From contig NC_090261.1 in assembly GCF_037325665.1 (NCBI RefSeq), positions 60,782,992-60,846,991 on the forward strand: DNA of 64,000 nt, written 5' to 3'. The notes beneath the pieces are model-generated. The model made no database searches. It saw nothing but the letters and a program-made list of their open reading frames with translations, and was not told the DNA's origin. This DNA comes from Littorina saxatilis. Taxonomy: Eukaryota; Mollusca; Gastropoda; Littorinimorpha; Littorinidae. Position numbers and translations under genes: made by a program. Positions 53,901 through 63,966 of this stretch are shown in pieces. The number at the start of each line of letters is the position of its first letter. Position 1 is the first letter of the stretch.

Positions 53901-56900
53901 ATGATTGTCCGAGATAGTGTGTACTCTTGTCGTCTGCTTTCGTCTCCACGGTGACGAACGAGCAACCCAAATCAATATTCTCGCAAAACTACAATATTGT
54001 TAACTGATTTTTGTAGAAATCAAATGAAGAAGGTTTGGTTAATAAATAATAACTGACGTCCATTTGGAATTTAATGTGCACGGCCCAATCTGATCGGACG
54101 TTTTTAAGAAACGAAAATCAGACCTTTTTGGTTTCTGTTGTGACGTTCAGAACAACGAAACATGATATTCGGAGTAATAATAAAAGCATGTTAGTTCTGC
54201 AAGTTTGTTTGCATACATTATTAATAAATCACCAATAAAAGCGCGGTCTTGTTGGTTCTAAAAGAAATTAAAGCAAGCATGCAGAAAAATAATCCATTTG
54301 GGGTCGCGTATCAGTAGATTTCGTTTCTCCTGTGACATACGCTCTCGAACACGCGTGCGAAGTATCAGATCTAAGTCTATAAAATGCAAAAGCAAACAAA
54401 TGTTTTCCTTTGATTTCGTATTTCATATATGGCATGTGCATTTTAAGTTTTTAAATGTGCTGCCCGAAATTTGGCGTTTTGTAAACGGGAGTCACAGTGG
54501 AGACGAAGTTTAATCGCAGCAGTTGTTTCCTTGTGACCTACGTCACAGTTAGTTTGCGGCCTGTATTTATTGTTTACTTTGGAAGTTGTATGCCTAAAGC
54601 ATATCATTTATAATACTTTTAGACTTGTCTAAACAAATAGTTTAAAAAAAGAGGCTGTCTTTTGTAGTAAAACTAAGAGATATGTTTGTTGGTTACCATG
54701 GAAGCTAGTTACACTTCTCTCATGGCTTCTTCGTACCATACGCTTCTGATTATCGATTTTGGTACTGATTTGTAACTTGCAGATGGCCCTTTTGTTTGTA
54801 AAACTTGATATCTCATATTTTATGCACATTCTGGTGCATGTTTCAATGCAAAAAGAGTTAGTTTCTGAGCAAGCATTTCTTTACAGCAGTCCCTGCAATG
54901 ATGAAGGCCCTCCGAGAAAGAGAGTGAAAAATCGGCCACCGTTCTCAGCATCGCGTATCTGTGTGTAACCTCTTTCATTGACAAGATACTCTTGTTTCCC
55001 TGCAGCCTTGACCAGTGAGTCGGTTACCTACAGCACCAAACAGTGCATGGCTGGGGGGAGAGAGAGAGGGGGGGGGGGGGGGTAGCTGGTTAAACTCAGT
55101 GGGGTGTCCGGTGTCACTGAAGTCAGCAGGAAGAGCATTGGAGAGAAATAGAGAGGTGTACTCTTCCAAACAATTTCCAAGGATCAGTTGTCAGGGCTTA
55201 GGGTAGTCAGTGAGGGAGAGTGAGAGCGGTTTGTGTACAGTCCGACTGAAGAGTGAAAAGTCGCTGCCACAAGATCGACATGCAGTCAATAAAGCCAGAC
55301 AAGAAGAATGATTATGACATGCGGCTCTATCTGCTGGTTGTTTTTTTTTAATTCAAACTGGTTTTCAACGCTTATTCTCACAAAGCATCTGCACACCTGC
55401 CTCTGCCTCTGTGCTGTGTTTGTGTGGCTGCTTTCGTATGATGTCAGTGCATGGTGAGTGCGTTCACTGCCTTGTCACCACTTCCCCACCTTTTTCAGAA
55501 TGTTTTCTTGGAGTTGGATAATTCTCCTTACTCCTTGCCCCCTCCTTACTCCTCGCCCCCTCCTAACTTCAGTTCATACTTTATTGCGTGCCGACTGACC
55601 AGTCGGTGTGGCGTCCGTGTAGAGAAGAAGGGAATAAGGTTACACAATGCGCTAGTGTGAGACGCCAAGTTTCGTGTTTCGAGTTGCTGTAGTAAATATA
55701 GAGTAAACTTTGTCTTTGGGACTGACTTTCTGTTGTGTGCTATCCGTCTTTCGACTTACGTAAGAGAAATCCCATTTCGAGCTCAGGGTACTTTGTACAC
55801 ATAGATAAAGAGGGATAATTCCGGACCAGAATTTCTTTGTGTGCTACTGCGCGAATTTTTGACTTAACCGTTTGTGAGTTAGCTGGATTTGCCTGTATGT
55901 AATACTTGCAGCAAAGGTGATCAGTTTTCATTTTGATTTTTTCTCTGCATACTTTTTATTATTATGGATTCATTTATTTTTTAGTTTCAGACTTCTAGTA
56001 CAATAATGTTCTGCATTTTGTTTTCAGTACAAGTTCCCTCAGCTTTCTGCAGATGCTTACCAACAGACTGAAGTTGCACAACTCACCGGACATTATTCCA
56101 GGTGTGATTTTACTTTCTGATTTCACTGTTCAGATCTTATTCGCATAGATTTCTCCACAAAATAGATTTAAGCTCTCGGACAGTGTTTTAATTTTTAGAG
56201 GAAAGTCTTCCTATCCAATAAAGTACACTTGTAATTATTCTTTGATTGCAGAAAAAGTTATCTTGCAATCGTCCTTGGTATTGTGAGTGGAGTGAGGGGA
56301 TGATGTACTCAGAACTTGCTTGTGGAGGTTTTGCATAACCCTGTATGTTCTGTCCTCTTTCAGCATTCAGCATGGCAGCTGGGTGGAGGTCACTTTCACC
56401 ACTGTACGAGGCAACACCGAAGTATACAGTGGGGTGGTGGTGGGACTCAGACCAGGGGAGGCCGTGTCAACTTTCTTCGGAAGAAGGGAGATCATGCATA
56501 CATCTTCCCAGACGTGGAGGACATTTCATGGGTGGATGCTGGCAGCGTTAGACTGCTAAATGTCCCAACTGTCGGCCGTAGAGGGCAACATATGTTTGAC
56601 TGATTTTTTATGCACTTCATCTTTTGATTATCGTGGATGAACATAGTTTTTACGCTGGTTTCTTTTTCATGTTTTTACAACACATTTTTGTACTCCTGGA
56701 GCATCTTGCATCATTTCTTAAATTGTTCTTCGGTAACTACCCACCCTTTCCCATCATAAGTGTGCATTTCAGCAGTTCTAAAACTTGTGGAGCCACGACC
56801 TTCTTTTACTCCTAATCTCACAGTTTTGATCACTGTCTGGTATTGATTATGTTGGTATATGGTGTATTTGATAAATTTATCAATAATTGACAGAAATTTA

Positions 56901-59900
56901 AAGTTTTTTTGTGTGTTTTATTGCATGATGTCAATTTTTACAGTCACATGACGCACACGCGTCAGTCTCAATGTTAACACTCAAATCATCTTCAATCACA
57001 ACACATTTTTAGAAAATGATAAGAAAAATGGTCCTTTTCATGCTCCTAACTCAGTGTGCTTTATGTTTTCACCATGAAGGCCATGACACCTCTGCGCATC
57101 TGAAAACATCACAATAGACACAAAGAAATGTGCGATTTCCTCCATTTGGGTTCCACGTGACATACAGAACATTTGGTTATTCACACAAAATGAATAATGT
57201 GTAAGTAACTGCAACAACATAAAAACAACTGTCTTTGTATGACAAAAACAATATATGAAAGACCTGCATACAATGCTGTTATCATAGTGTAGGTGAAATT
57301 GTTTATCCCCTCTGTTGCGTATGTCACGGTTTCCACTATAGTCATTGGTACTGCGTGGAAAATGAATAGGTTTTTCTTCTCATGTTTCACTTAGGATACA
57401 AGACCTTGAATGTCTGCCAACATTGCAAAATAATTTCAGCAGGAATATTGGTTCATTGTTTGAATAACTATACCAGGTGGAAACCATGTGACATACAAGA
57501 CACCACTCACGTTGGTTAACTCTTGGTGATGTTTTACTGAAACCGGCATGTGCTTTGTTTATTAATTGCATTAAGGCATTAAAATAGTGTCTAAACTTTA
57601 AGAAAAAGTGCGTTTGGCTTTGTTTTTATAATGTTTATTTTTTTACCCCAATGTCCCAGGTTGTGATCCAGTATTGTAGATGTGCACATTTCCCAAAATA
57701 ACCTCTTAAACTAGTACAAATAGTTTCATTCATTTAAATAAAAAGAAAGAAAACACACCAGTAACCAGGTTAGGTACGTTTATATCTATAATCAACATTT
57801 CGGCACGTTACTGCCTTCTTCGAGATGGTAAGCTTATGGAAAGAATGGTTTCATTCAGTAATTATTATTATAAAATTATATCATTATTCCAAGTGGATTA
57901 TTTTGGGGGTAAAAGTAAATTACATGCATATTGTACATGTTCATGCATGCTTGCTTTCAATTTTCAGTTGTGTTTTGAAGTACACACTAAAGAGTATCAT
58001 ACTTAAAGCCATATGTACTCGATGACTATACACGCTAATTGCTTTACCAACAGCTGGAGACATGCTAAATTAAGTTCCCTGCAAAATATTGTGGTCTAGG
58101 ACCCCTTCAATGTTGAGATATGTTAATTTTCATTTTGATCTGGATCGTCCTATTTATAGATTTGCCAACAGAGGTAGCGTTGACGCAAGGGAAATAACTC
58201 CGCGTCTTTGTTTACATCCAAAGTTTTTGAGACTCTAAAACAAGCTGTAATGCATGTATATGGTCCGCGCATGGCGACATATCGTCATTACATGGTCTTA
58301 TGGTGCGTTTGACATCGATTATGGGCAAACTACACTTTGTAAACACGGGAGCGCGTACATATGCCTTTAACTTTCTCCTGTTCCAGCGTGAGTATGTTCA
58401 ACATGTTTATTAATACTATTCTTACCGTCTCTCTTTATTTTCACTTAATTTGTGTGTTAAGAATACCATTGAAACCGGCACGGTTGGCCTAGTGGTAAGG
58501 CGTCCACTCCGTGATCGGGAGGTCGTGGGTTCGAACCCCGGCCGGGTCATACCTAAGACTTTAAAATTGGCAATCTAGTGGCTGCTCCGCCTGGCGTCTG
58601 GCATTATGGGGTTGGTGCTAGGACTGGTTGGTCCGGTGTCAGAATAATGTGACTGGGTGAGACATGAAGCCTGTGCTGCGACTTCTGTCTTGTGTGTGGC
58701 GCACGTTATATGTCAAAGCAGCACCGCCCTGACATGGCCCTTCGTGGTCGGCTGGGCGTTAAGCAAACAAACAAAAATACCATTGAAGTTGTTTAAATCA
58801 AGCAATAACAACAGCAACAAAGTAGCATAAAGCTTCTCACCGTCAACTTAAACTCCCTGTCCTTCTCGCCTTTAGAACAGTTCATTCTTTCTACACCACG
58901 CTTCAGCTCCACTTTGTCATACGGCATTTCGTAGTAAGTGATCGGATTATTGAAGTAGCTCTCAATAGCTCCCTGAACACAGAACAATAACAAGAAGAGC
59001 AAACGCTCGATCGAGTCACTTTCGCAGTTCTGAATATTATATGAGGCATCAGATGGACAGGAAGAAATTGCTATTCACAACACAATACAGATGTAAATAA
59101 TTTGATGTAAAGAATAATCCTATAAAGTTTGAATCAAATCCGATGAATAGTTTCAGAGATATGATATTTCAATTTTTTTCCTTCAAGACATACCTGTGAC
59201 CTTGAAAAAGGTCAAAGGTCACCAAAGCAGACGTCAAAGTGTAGAGGTCACTGGGAGTCACGTTCACATAAAATTTGAGCCCGGTCACTTTTATAGTTTC
59301 CGAGAAAAGCCCAACGTTAAGTTGTGTGTTGCCGAACAGAAAAGGCTAGTTATCTCCCTTGTTTTTCTGATAACGTTCGTAAAAGGCTACAGATGTAAAT
59401 ACTTTGATGTAAAGAATAATCCTACAAAGTTTCAATCACATCCGATGAACTTTGTCAAAGATATAAAATGTCTAATTTTTCCTTTGACGCTGACCTGTGA
59501 CCTTGAAAAAGGTCAAAGGTCAACGAAACCATCGTTAAAGTGTAGAGGTCATTGGAGGTCACGACTAAACAAAATATGAGCCGGATCGCTTTGATAGTTT
59601 CCGAGAAAAGTCCAACGTTCAGGTGGTGTCTACGGACGGCCGGCCGGACGGCCGGCCGGCCGGACGGCCGGCCGGCCGGACGGCCGGCCGGACAGACTAA
59701 CACTGACCGATTACATAGAGTCACTTTTTCTCAAGTGACTCAAAAATAAAAGCTTTGTTTTTTGTAAGAAAAGAAAGTGAAACAAAGAGCAGGTTCAGGA
59801 CTTCAAAACAATCATTTCAGTTCACACACACACACACACACACGAACACACACACAACAACAAAACACGTCATTTTTTGCATAAGAAGTAAAAACTGTAT

Positions 59901-62900
59901 GTACATTAACTTAATGGCAAAGTTAAGTCACTACTCACAGGCATGGACTGACAAAGGCACAAATCGAAAAACAGATAGACTGCTAATCAAAAAACAAGAA
60001 TAGTACATTTTTACAACATTAAATATATGACAAAACAAAACATTAAAAACACTAATTTCAATAATTGTTGGTTTTTTTGGTCATAAATTAAACGTTCAAA
60101 TGATTTACCTTTCTTGGTTGTTTTTTTTTTACTGTCAAAGGCAGAGACCTTTCTGTGAAAACAGTTGTGACTATCTCAGATCAGCCAAGGCTTTCACATG
60201 GAGTAAGACCATCCCTCCTCTTGGACACATACCAACGTTCAACATCCTGACTGCTTCCCATGCACAGTTGGGACATTTGGTTCATAAATTAACTTTGGTG
60301 AGCTGAATCGTTTACATTGGAAGGACCGTTCCTTTAAGTTTGTTTTCCTCCCTACACTTTACAAAAAGCTTTGACTTTGAGTAACACCTGTAACGTGTTT
60401 TTCTCTTGCACACACCCCCCCCCCCCCCCCCCCCCCCAAACACACACTATTTCCCACTAGTTTTTTTCCCCCCTATTTGTTATTTTCTGGTGCGTTCCTT
60501 TGCTTGTTTTTAATTTACGAAAAGGATGAACACCCGAACAGTTACAGTTAGGCAGTAATGTGGGCGTCACCTGGTCTTTGTTGGAGTTGACTTCTTCTGT
60601 GGCAGTTACAAACTCCATGGCACAGGGTGACATTCGCAGCAACCAGGCGAATTCCAGTTCATCCGGATCGTCACATGTCAAGGACACTGTGCGCACGGAC
60701 ATAAAACACAACTGTTACTTCCTTCACTCAGTATTACCCAACATCAACTCTACAGTGTGTGACATATGGATGAAGATTAATAACAAAACACAACTGTTAC
60801 TTCCTTCACTCAGTATTACCCAACATCAACTTTACAGTGTGTGACATATGGATGAAGATCAATAACAAAACACAACTGTTACTTCCTTCACTCAGTATTA
60901 CTCAACATCAACTCTACAGTGTGTGACATATGGATAAAGATCAATAACAAAACATAACTGTTACTTCCTTCATTCAGTATTACCCAACATCAACTTTACA
61001 GTGTGTGACATATGGATGAAGATCAATAACAAAACAACTGTTACTTCCTTCACTCAGTATTACTCAACATCAACTCTACAGTGTGTGACATATGGATAAA
61101 GATCAATAACAAAACATAACTGTTACTTCCTTCATTCAGTATTACCCAACATCAACTCTACAGTGTGTGACATATGGATGAAGATCAATAACAAAACACA
61201 ACTGTTACTTCCTTCACTCAGTATTACTCAACATCAACTTTACAGTGTGTGACATATGGATGAAGATCAATAACAAAACACAACTGTTACTTCCTTCCTT
61301 CAGTATTACCCAACATCAACTCCAGTCTACAGTGTGTGACATATGGATGAAGATCAATAACAAAACACAACTGTTACTTCCTTCACTAAGTATTACCCAA
61401 CATCAACTCTACAGTGTGTGACATATGGATAAAGATCAATAACAAAACACAACTGTTACTTCCTTAATTCAGTATTACCCAACATCAACTTTACAGTGTG
61501 TGTGACATATGGATGAAGATCAATAACAAAACGCAACCTTGACTGAAGGAACTTATTCTGATACATGTATGCTTGTAGCTACAAAGAATAATCTATCTAT
61601 GTCTTTCCCCTTAGACTTATGGCACCTGTCAACCATAACAAACAGGCTTTGTTCCACCCTTCCAGTCATTATAACATCAATGACTGTCATGACAAACACA
61701 CAGTGAAACATGTCCCGGCGATCACCTCTCAATAATGACCACCTGCCCACAATGATCCCCAAATATTTGTTCGATATAATTCACCTTTACATCGCAAACA
61801 CCTGTCTATGATTATAATGACCCCCTTTGTCTGGTCCCTTGGGTGGTTGCTATACACAGGTTCGATTGTACTATACAATGTAATAATACTAATATGTATG
61901 AGATATGTTAATCATCAACCAATTTTGCACTATGTAACAGCTGCGCCTGATTCTCTGATTTAAATACATCAAGACAATCACACACTCACAGCTTTAATAC
62001 TTCTTTTTCCTTGCAGTTCATATATATTTATACACTCTGAGTTCTGAACATCGTGCATATTTTCCCTAGGGTCAAAAAATCTACCCAAGTGAAAATATGC
62101 ACGATAATCAGGATGAGGTGTGTAAGCTTTGTATTCCATTACTCCGACGTTTCCATTAAAAAAAACACCACGTGTTGACACAAACTCGGCAAGTGCCTGT
62201 TTTCTGCTTAACCAAACCTTCCGCGACCACACATCGTGTCATCAAATTCATGTGCAAAACGAGTCCCCTTTTGTCTTTTTGGTAAACGTGCCATAAAACG
62301 TCTGCTTTTGTATTCAGTCATCTATACTGCTTAAGAAAACGAATAACAGTTATTTCTAGAGTGTTGAAATAAAATTTGATACTGTGTAGTTATCGCCCTA
62401 ATATCACCCTTCGTGGTGGACTGGGCGTTAAGCAAACAAAACAAAAAAACTCATGATAGAGAATGACCAACAGACAGGCACACTCAGACACTATGCATCA
62501 CCTGAAACTGTCACTTTGCTATCCTTGTACATGTGCTTGGCAACAGCACTGTACTCATGGTCCTGAAAGATAACACAAAGCAGAATAATTAATAGTGATA
62601 TTTAGTAATTAACACCCATTTCTAATTACATGTAGTTAGATATTGATAATACATTAATTATTAATATTATGTAGACTCTGGTGGATGCAAGTTGCAACAC
62701 GATTTTCATAAAAGCTACTGGTACTTCAATTTGACCTGAACAGGGTTAAAGAGTTCTTGCTACAATGGAACCCCCATTTAAAGACTCCCCCACCCCCCAG
62801 TTTTTGGTCAAACACACACAAAGACAAACTGCTGGCAGTCTCACTTATTAGGTCCAATGTAAAAAGGCTTCCAAAAATGACTTTGCGATGAAATTGAAGT

Positions 62901-63517
62901 CTATCTATGTGAAAATGAACAATAGAATTATAAAATGAAACTAGAAAATGTGGAAATGCTGGGATTGTGAAAGACTAAACCATGCCATGTAATCTGCTGT
63001 ACTGCTTAGTTGTATGAGTAAGTTGGTTTCCTTGCTTACGTGTCACAAGTGGAAACTTTAGAATACGCTACTATTTCGTAAATTTAGCTTAACGATTAGC
63101 AGAACACTGTCAACTGTGTTACTGTTTCAGCTAAGTAATTTCAATCCCACGGTTAAGTAGATATTTTTTCTATGATTTAAAATGGCGTCTTACTCTTAAC
63201 ATTGTTTGAGGCTGTCAACTTACAGCAAGCCAATTCGTTCTAATATGAACTGCATTTTAGAATACTTCAGTTATCCCATGACAATGAATCGAATGAACAC
63301 GGATCTGTCTACATCATCTCTGATCAGTAGGAATCAACATTGGCTGCGATAGATTTCGAAAATTAACAGTAAACAATCAGATAATACGTATGCAAATAAT
63401 GCACACACATCGGTCTAAAACACACACCTGGTCCAATGACACGATCCATTTGCCCTGTTCGGGAATGGCGGACACAGATGCACAAATTACTCCCAGAATA
63501 ATAACGACAGTCGCCAT
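30051..63517 (-). CDS. TMEM87-family paralogue with shortened, replaced C-terminus (copy B)
   Basis: Seventeen exons match copy A exons 1-17: 63517-63428, 62562-62502, 60686-60571, 58972-58841, 52712-52662, 51916-51716, 51218-51189, 50351-50252, 49770-49585, 48704-48642, 48303-48204, 47763-47670, 46026-45946, 45354-45246, 40851-40793, 32465-32362, 30479-30406. Exon 18 starts at 30064, but homology ends after about 7 bp and the frame reads DGIK then TGA (30051-30053). The predicted protein is 554 aa, with signal peptide and seven TM segments but without the conserved [15 protein letters not shown] tail. All splice sites are recognisable, including the U12 intron; the exon 11 donor changes from GTCAGT to GTCCGT. 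Differences from A include exon 6 (+2 codons, rewritten linker), exon 13 (+1 codon, CWW to CCW), exon 12 P to S and H to Y, exon 15 YM to CD, and exon 16 D to Y, L to Q and Q to H. Either a functional divergent paralogue or a gene at the start of decay. Confidence 0.8.
31018..31248 (+). pseudogene. Captured exon-like fragment (DUF3504/Crypton-like N-terminus?)
   Basis: A 76-codon frame starts [19 protein letters not shown] followed by VPTTTQKT. This resembles, from memory, the N-terminal segment of animal DUF3504/KCTD1-like recombinase-derived proteins (SEDEI...KNLVPNNTKK). The rest is not recognisable, so the homologous part is about 40 residues. Gene-fragment capture is a known Helitron habit. 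The assignment is tentative. Confidence 0.35.
31363..31510. repeat. 148-bp near-perfect foldback nested in HINE family II
   Basis: Arms TATATGTTAATTGGATCTGT / ACAGATCCAATTAACGTATA continue inward through CATG, TTTTGGTCAATC, TCGATGG and TTTATTCCAC to a small loop near CTCGCCCTACGGGCTTG. It would fold as one long hairpin. Confidence 0.85.
33108..34668 (+). mobile_element. Tigger/pogo-type DNA transposon, 5' part
   Basis: Starts CAGTCTACTTCGATTATAAC after a TA, followed by repeated GGATATAACGTCAC words. It encodes exon 33454-33693, a CENP-B N-terminal helix-turn-helix ([18 protein letters not shown] ... [17 protein letters not shown]) ending in GTAAGC. A second exon from 34438 (acceptor TTCCAG) holds the CENPB-type DNA-binding half ([20 protein letters not shown] ... 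[12 protein letters not shown]). The DDE catalytic domain and the right end are missing, so it is a fragment. About 60 bp of copy-A-type intron were lost on its right side. Confidence 0.8.
34931..37925. repeat. Compound microsatellite (CT, CA/TG, TCTG, GA), about 3 kb
   Basis: CT tract 34931-35029, CA 35030-35053, long imperfect TG-rich region 35080-36430 with internal sub-repeats (e.g. GTGTGCATGCTAATG, GCGCGCACGCGCG), TCTG run about 36462-36500, TG run 37455-37550 and GA tract 37590-37925. Long open frames here are artefacts of the dinucleotide repeats. Confidence 0.95.
36883..37315. repeat. Large inverted repeat within the microsatellite block
   Basis: The arm 36883-37046 (CCTCGGTTCGACCG..., CTCGGAGATATACCTTCACT, GAGAATGCTGTCGCTTATTT) is repeated in inverse at about 37150-37315, with about 100 bp between. 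Outside the arms, a unit with TGTGTGGGTGTATT is directly repeated (about 36545-36620, 37370-37445). Confidence 0.8.
38417..40763. mobile_element. Unclassified GC-rich element sharing an end with the 3.66-kb MITE family
   Basis: The right end reads GATTCGGAGTAAGAATATGT then AATTTAAT, matching the MITE ends at 3.9 and 47.6 kb, and the nearby GGGAGGTAACTCCCC also matches the MITE interior. The left end is lost. It holds a tandem repeat (38890-39440, two roughly 335-bp units with GCCCGTAGGCCAGTCC), a minus-strand open frame at 39443-40024 (193 codons, Ser-rich, no recognised domain) and two copies of a roughly 160-bp unit (40075-40245, 40290-40450). The family is unknown. Confidence 0.4.
41890..41917 (+). 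repeat. Homopolymer C run (28)
   Basis: Uninterrupted C run inside the TTAA element. Confidence 0.9.
42900..43437 (+). pseudogene. Mutator-like transposase N-terminal region, decayed
   Basis: The frame begins with [19 protein letters not shown] and continues through [16 protein letters not shown]. After a frameshift near 43157 it reads [17 protein letters not shown] then [10 protein letters not shown]. After another it reads [19 protein letters not shown] then VLGLSTEIL. The order C-x2-C, G-F-x-L-x-L-x-C, then R-x-G-x-G-x2-A-L-x2-F fits the 'Mutator-like transposase' domain of many invertebrate proteins (from memory). There is one in-frame stop near 43027. The catalytic part is missing. Confidence 0.45.
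43430..44735. repeat. Four tandem units of about 350-420 bp inside the TTAA element
   Basis: Units start near 43433, 43852, 44208 and 44582 with AATTAAAATGTTGCAACTTT or close variants, followed by GGCTTGATGGATTTGTT, GTATGTTGTTTATGATTTG and GGTTGGGTTTTTATGAGTCT. Divergence between units suggests an old amplification. Confidence 0.85.
45355..45945 (-). other. U12-type AT-AC intron of TMEM87 copy B
   Basis: Begins ATATCCTTGAC after the exon at 45946. Ends with branch site TTCCTTGAC (45372-45364) and TGCGATCAC before ATC TTC TTC. The minor-spliceosome signals are unchanged from copy A. Confidence 0.88.
46337..47647. mobile_element. MITE of the 3.66-kb family with a nested HINE, private to copy B
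   Basis: The left end GATTAATATACTTACCCGAA and the right end TGAGTTGGGTAAGAATATGT are relatives of the 3.66-kb MITE. The nested HINE occupies 46375-47216. Between HINE and right end is a short plus-strand frame ([13 protein letters not shown], then [20 protein letters not shown] with a stop between) of unknown origin. Copy A lacks the insertion (about 12355). Confidence 0.65.
46375..47216 (-). mobile_element. HINE-like element, family IV (nested)
   Basis: Starts ACAAGAAGGGCAAAGCCC, with hairpin GGGC-AAA-GCCC, then GACTCAC. Ends GACTCAC...GTGAGTC plus an A run. The body is rich in TGACCTTGACCT (DR0-type half-sites, e.g. 46409-46420). A GGAC microsatellite lies at about 47124-47171. Confidence 0.75.
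48833..49207 (-). mobile_element. tRNA-derived SINE (orthologue of 13.6-kb copy)
   Basis: Same SINE and position as in copy A, with an added GTGTACACACGAAGG-containing segment and a loss around the GGAAGCATGCTGG stretch seen in A. Confidence 0.7.
50431..50720. mobile_element. TIR MITE (orthologue of 16.2-kb copy)
   Basis: Same ends and flanks as 16182-16468. Confidence 0.75.
52959..57688. mobile_element. 4.7-kb DNA transposon with long perfect TIRs and spliced cargo exons
   Basis: The 22-bp inverted ends begin TGTGCACATCTACAATACTG (52959-52980; inverse 57667-57688). Copy A has the unoccupied site AATGTATTTCCC near 18650. A target duplication cannot be resolved (2 bp or less). Words such as GTCTCCACCTGTGACG recur within a few hundred bases to about 1.5 kb of each end. 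A plus-strand gene-like series of exons is present (a 5' exon ending GAG/GTAAGTG at 53816; exons 56028-56101 and 56364-56603). No known transposase recognised. Confidence 0.75.
56028..56603 (+). CDS. Spliced cargo-gene 3' exons in the 4.7-kb element (one frameshift)
   Basis: Exon 56028-56101 (TTTTCAG acceptor, GTGTGA donor) and exon 56364-56603 (TTTCAG acceptor) join in phase across a split Ser codon. The protein reads [19 protein letters not shown]..., [29 protein letters not shown]. After a +1 shift near 56470 it reads [30 protein letters not shown], and stops at 56601-56603. The V-x-V-x-F ... G-x-V-V ... FLR-x-K-G ... F-x-F-P-D-x-E-D pattern recalls the C-terminal segment of several uncharacterised TE-associated animal proteins (memory only). 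Earlier exons are uncertain; one candidate is near 54894. Confidence 0.5.
58007..58366. mobile_element. 360-bp TTAA-target MITE (piggyBac-like), private to copy B
   Basis: The ends AGCCATATGTAC and GTACATATGCCT are inverted with one mismatch, and TTAA lies on both sides (58003-58006, 58367-58370). Copy A holds one TTAA (18967-18970) in otherwise identical sequence. Confidence 0.85.
58474..58775 (+). mobile_element. tRNA-derived SINE (orthologue of 19.1-kb copy)
   Basis: Same flanks, A and B boxes and tail as the copy at 19074-19375, so the insertion predates the duplication. A few differences, such as GTCCACTCCGTGATC, accrued later. Confidence 0.92.
58990..59741 (-). mobile_element. HINE-like element, family I, private to copy B
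   Basis: Nearly identical to the 15.2-kb copy, with both core units and the palindromic DR1 pair (59491-59522). It differs mainly in a much longer CCGG/ACGG array (about 59635-59694). It sits 17 bp upstream of the exon 4 acceptor, in the intron. Confidence 0.78.
60415..60437 (+). repeat. Homopolymer C run (23)
   Basis: Orthologous to the C run near 20270-20288 in copy A and longer. Confidence 0.9.
60702..61545. repeat. 82-bp minisatellite, 10 units (copy B)
   Basis: Same unit and position as the 17-unit array of copy A. The terminal units, including the one with the extra CCAGT, are shared, so units were gained or lost internally. Confidence 0.95.
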
Positions 63518-63965
63518 TTTGTATGACAACACGGATCCACTGGCCCGCAGCGAATGTCAAAGTATGAAGTAAACTTTAAGTCAACGTTCTACAACGTTCT
63601 AAAAGAAACTCAAAATCTTATATATTTTTGTACTACCAACAATTGTTATTTGACTAATTAAAGCTTCTCTCTTTCAACGTACCAACCGTAGAAGGCAGAA
63701 GGTTTATTTTCTCCGGAGCAACAGCAGATTGCGTCGTCTGCTCCTCGGTTTCGGAAGCAGTGCCTTGCCTCGTGCGTATCTCGTTTGCTTGCACGTTTAT
63801 TTCAATCTGAATGAAATATTTAAAAATCCTATTTAATCATTGTTTGTAATGATTCAGTGTAGAAAATAACAGCACATAACAGTCAGAAGACTCATAAATA
63901 GCGTTTGAGCTCACATCTGAGCGGAACAGGCACATGACTAAAACGTTCAGGTTCAGTATAAGGTT
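63518..63965 (-). promoter_or_regulatory. Upstream region of TMEM87 copy B (promoter candidate)
   Basis: Colinear with 24773-25230 of copy A with few substitutions and small deletions, so the duplicate carried at least about 450 bp of upstream DNA. Confidence 0.35.
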
Positions 63966-63966
63966 C

